DNA of 6,954 nucleotides, taken from NCBI GenBank assembly GCA_002322525.1, contig DCOU01000001.1, positions 2,346-9,299 of the forward strand. Direction: 5' to 3'. This document shows, piece by piece, positions 6,363 to 6,954 of the stretch. Source of the stretch: Candidatus Omnitrophica bacterium UBA1562. GTDB taxonomy: Bacteria > Omnitrophota > Gorgyraeia > Gygaellales > Profunditerraquicolaceae. The translations under genes were made by a program, and so were the position numbers. Numbering within the stretch: position 1 is the stretch's first letter; every line of letters starts with the position of its first letter. The notes below the pieces were generated by a model. That model was not told the origin of the DNA, ran no database searches, and saw only the letters and a program-made list of their open reading frames with translations.

Positions 6363-6391
6363 AAAAGTACCAAAAACTATGTTAGAGACCT
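6353..6391. repeat. 10-bp perfect inverted repeat across the pabC stop codon
   Basis: AGGTCTCTAA at 6353-6362 is the exact reverse complement of TTAGAGACCT at 6382-6391, with a 19-base loop. The left arm contains the last codons and stop of pabC. In mRNA it would form a 3'-end hairpin, but no T-run follows on either strand, so it is not a classical intrinsic terminator. It could protect the 3' end or be a degenerate palindromic element. No matching flanking direct repeat is seen, unlike elements A and B. Confidence 0.55.
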
Positions 6392-6392
6392 C

Positions 6393-6478
6393 TGATTACA
6401 CAGATTTCAAAAAAGATTACACAGATTTTCTGGTTGGAGATTTAATCTGTGGAATCTGCTTTTTAATCTGCGTAATCA
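6393..6478. repeat. Cluster of GATTACACAGATT-type short repeats forming a nested palindrome
   Basis: GATTACACAGATTT occurs twice directly (6394-6407 and 6415-6428). Two near-complementary copies follow: AATCTGTGGAATC at 6444-6456, with one mismatch to the complement of the second copy, and AATCTGCGTAATC at 6465-6477, with one mismatch to the complement of the first. The four units can fold as a hairpin inside a hairpin, with the outer stem extended by the T6393-A6478 pair. This fills most of the 150-base gap between pabC and hypF. I see no gene, RNA gene or convincing promoter in this gap. Its appearance suggests a dispersed intergenic repeat. Confidence 0.7.
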
Positions 6479-6512
6479 TAAAGAAAGGCTTTTTCAGGGC
6501 TTTTATTAGGAA

Positions 6513-6954
6513 ATGAAGCTTAAAAAGATAAAACTTCCGTTTCAAATCAAAAAATCGATTTTAGCTTTGGGTTCCCAAACAAAGAATACGGTTTGTTTTG
6601 CTCAAGGTAATTTTGCTTATCTAAGTCTCTCGCATCCAGATTTAAGTGCGCCCAAAGATTTTTCAAACTTCGAAAGGACAGTAAAATATTTTTTAAAAAA
6701 AAGACCTAAAATAATTGCTTATGATTTACATCCGGAATATTCATCTACAAAATATGCTTTCAACCTAAAACCTAACACCTATCACCTAATACCCGTTCAG
6801 CATCACCACGCCCACATTGCTTCCTGTATGGTAGAAAACAATTTGAACAACGAGAAAGTAATCGGCGTGGCTTTTGATGGCACAGGTTTTGGCAGCGATA
6901 ATAATCTTTGGGGTGCAGAATTTCTCGTTTCTAACTATAGAGATTTTAAAAGAG
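6513..6954 (+). CDS. hypF: HypF carbamoyltransferase, Kae1-like catalytic part only (runs off the right edge)
   Basis: The first 147 residues of a protein matching the C-terminal Kae1/TobZ-like domain of HypF, which transfers the carbamoyl group used to make the cyanide ligands of NiFe-hydrogenase. Matching blocks are ALGSQTKNTVCF (18-29), IIAYDLHPEYSSTKYA (67-82), VQHHHAHIASCMVENNL (95-111, the histidine cluster for metal binding) and GVAFDGTGFGSDNNLWGAEF (118-137, nucleotide-binding loop). Full-length HypF carries acylphosphatase, zinc-finger and YrdC-like domains before this point. Here an in-frame TAG at 6507-6509, two codons before the ATG, excludes them from this polypeptide. AGGA at 6508-6511 is too close to the ATG for a normal ribosome site. 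The gene contains a short 7-base tandem repeat at residues 84-93. The 3' end is outside the window. Confidence 0.85.
   Translation, partial: MKLKKIKLPFQIKKSILALGSQTKNTVCFAQGNFAYLSLSHPDLSAPKDFSNFERTVKYFLKKRPKIIAYDLHPEYSSTKYAFNLKPNTYHLIPVQHHHAHIASCMVENNLNNEKVIGVAFDGTGFGSDNNLWGAEFLVSNYRDFKR
6763..6790 (+). repeat. Four tandem 7-base units (ACCTANN) inside hypF
   Basis: Units ACCTAAA, ACCTAAC, ACCTATC and ACCTAAT run head to tail, followed by ACCCG. They encode part of NLKPNTYHLIP, just ahead of the conserved VQHHHAH block. Because the unit length is not a multiple of three, gain or loss of one unit would shift the frame. Confidence 0.65.

Noticed and set aside
6394..6477. CRISPR-like array from the repeated GATTACACAGATT units
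   Set aside because: Units are short, two of the four are inverted and imperfect, and the spacers are of unequal length with no cas gene nearby.

Overview
The window carries a dense, plus-strand gene run from a Gram-negative bacterium of low to moderate G+C. An outer-membrane beta-barrel precursor shows an outer membrane. Gene style and the short dispersed repeats recall uncultured lineages such as Omnitrophota, but that placement is only an impression.

Layout. Positions 32-1549 encode a signal-peptide-bearing outer-membrane barrel protein. After a strong Shine-Dalgarno come six tightly packed genes with gaps or overlaps of a few to about 29 bases: a stand-alone tRNA-binding (Trbp111/MetRS-beta type) domain, a YkgJ-type cysteine-cluster protein, a DUF2156/LPG-synthase-C-like acyltransferase, a DEDDh exonuclease fused to a WYL-like domain, and the folate genes pabB and pabC. 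A 150-base gap full of short repeats (6363-6512) precedes the 5' part of a hypF gene that lacks the normal N-terminal half and runs off the right edge.

How they work together. PabB makes aminodeoxychorismate from chorismate (with a PabA glutaminase that is not in this window), and PabC splits it to p-aminobenzoate for folate. The other genes share no obvious pathway. The pairing of a tRNA-binding domain with a protein resembling the aminoacyl-tRNA-using domain of lysyl-phosphatidylglycerol synthase is suggestive only. HypF belongs to NiFe-hydrogenase maturation and is probably a separate unit.

Main discovery. Two small palindromic mobile-looking elements (about 47 and 50 bp, 14-bp perfect arms, identical outer ends ACCCCG...CGGGGT) sit inside genes. 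One is in pabB, the other at the start codon of the DUF2156 gene. Each is flanked by a 4-bp direct repeat in the same register (TTTA and TGAA). Removing one repeat plus the element in silico restores a canonical PabB sequence (SNF-SKEDY) in one case and a clean ATG start (MKLKNLSIKDK) in the other. Both insertions add a multiple of three bases (51 and 54), so both reading frames survive. They behave like protein-coding palindromic miniature elements, analogous in concept to Rickettsia palindromic elements.
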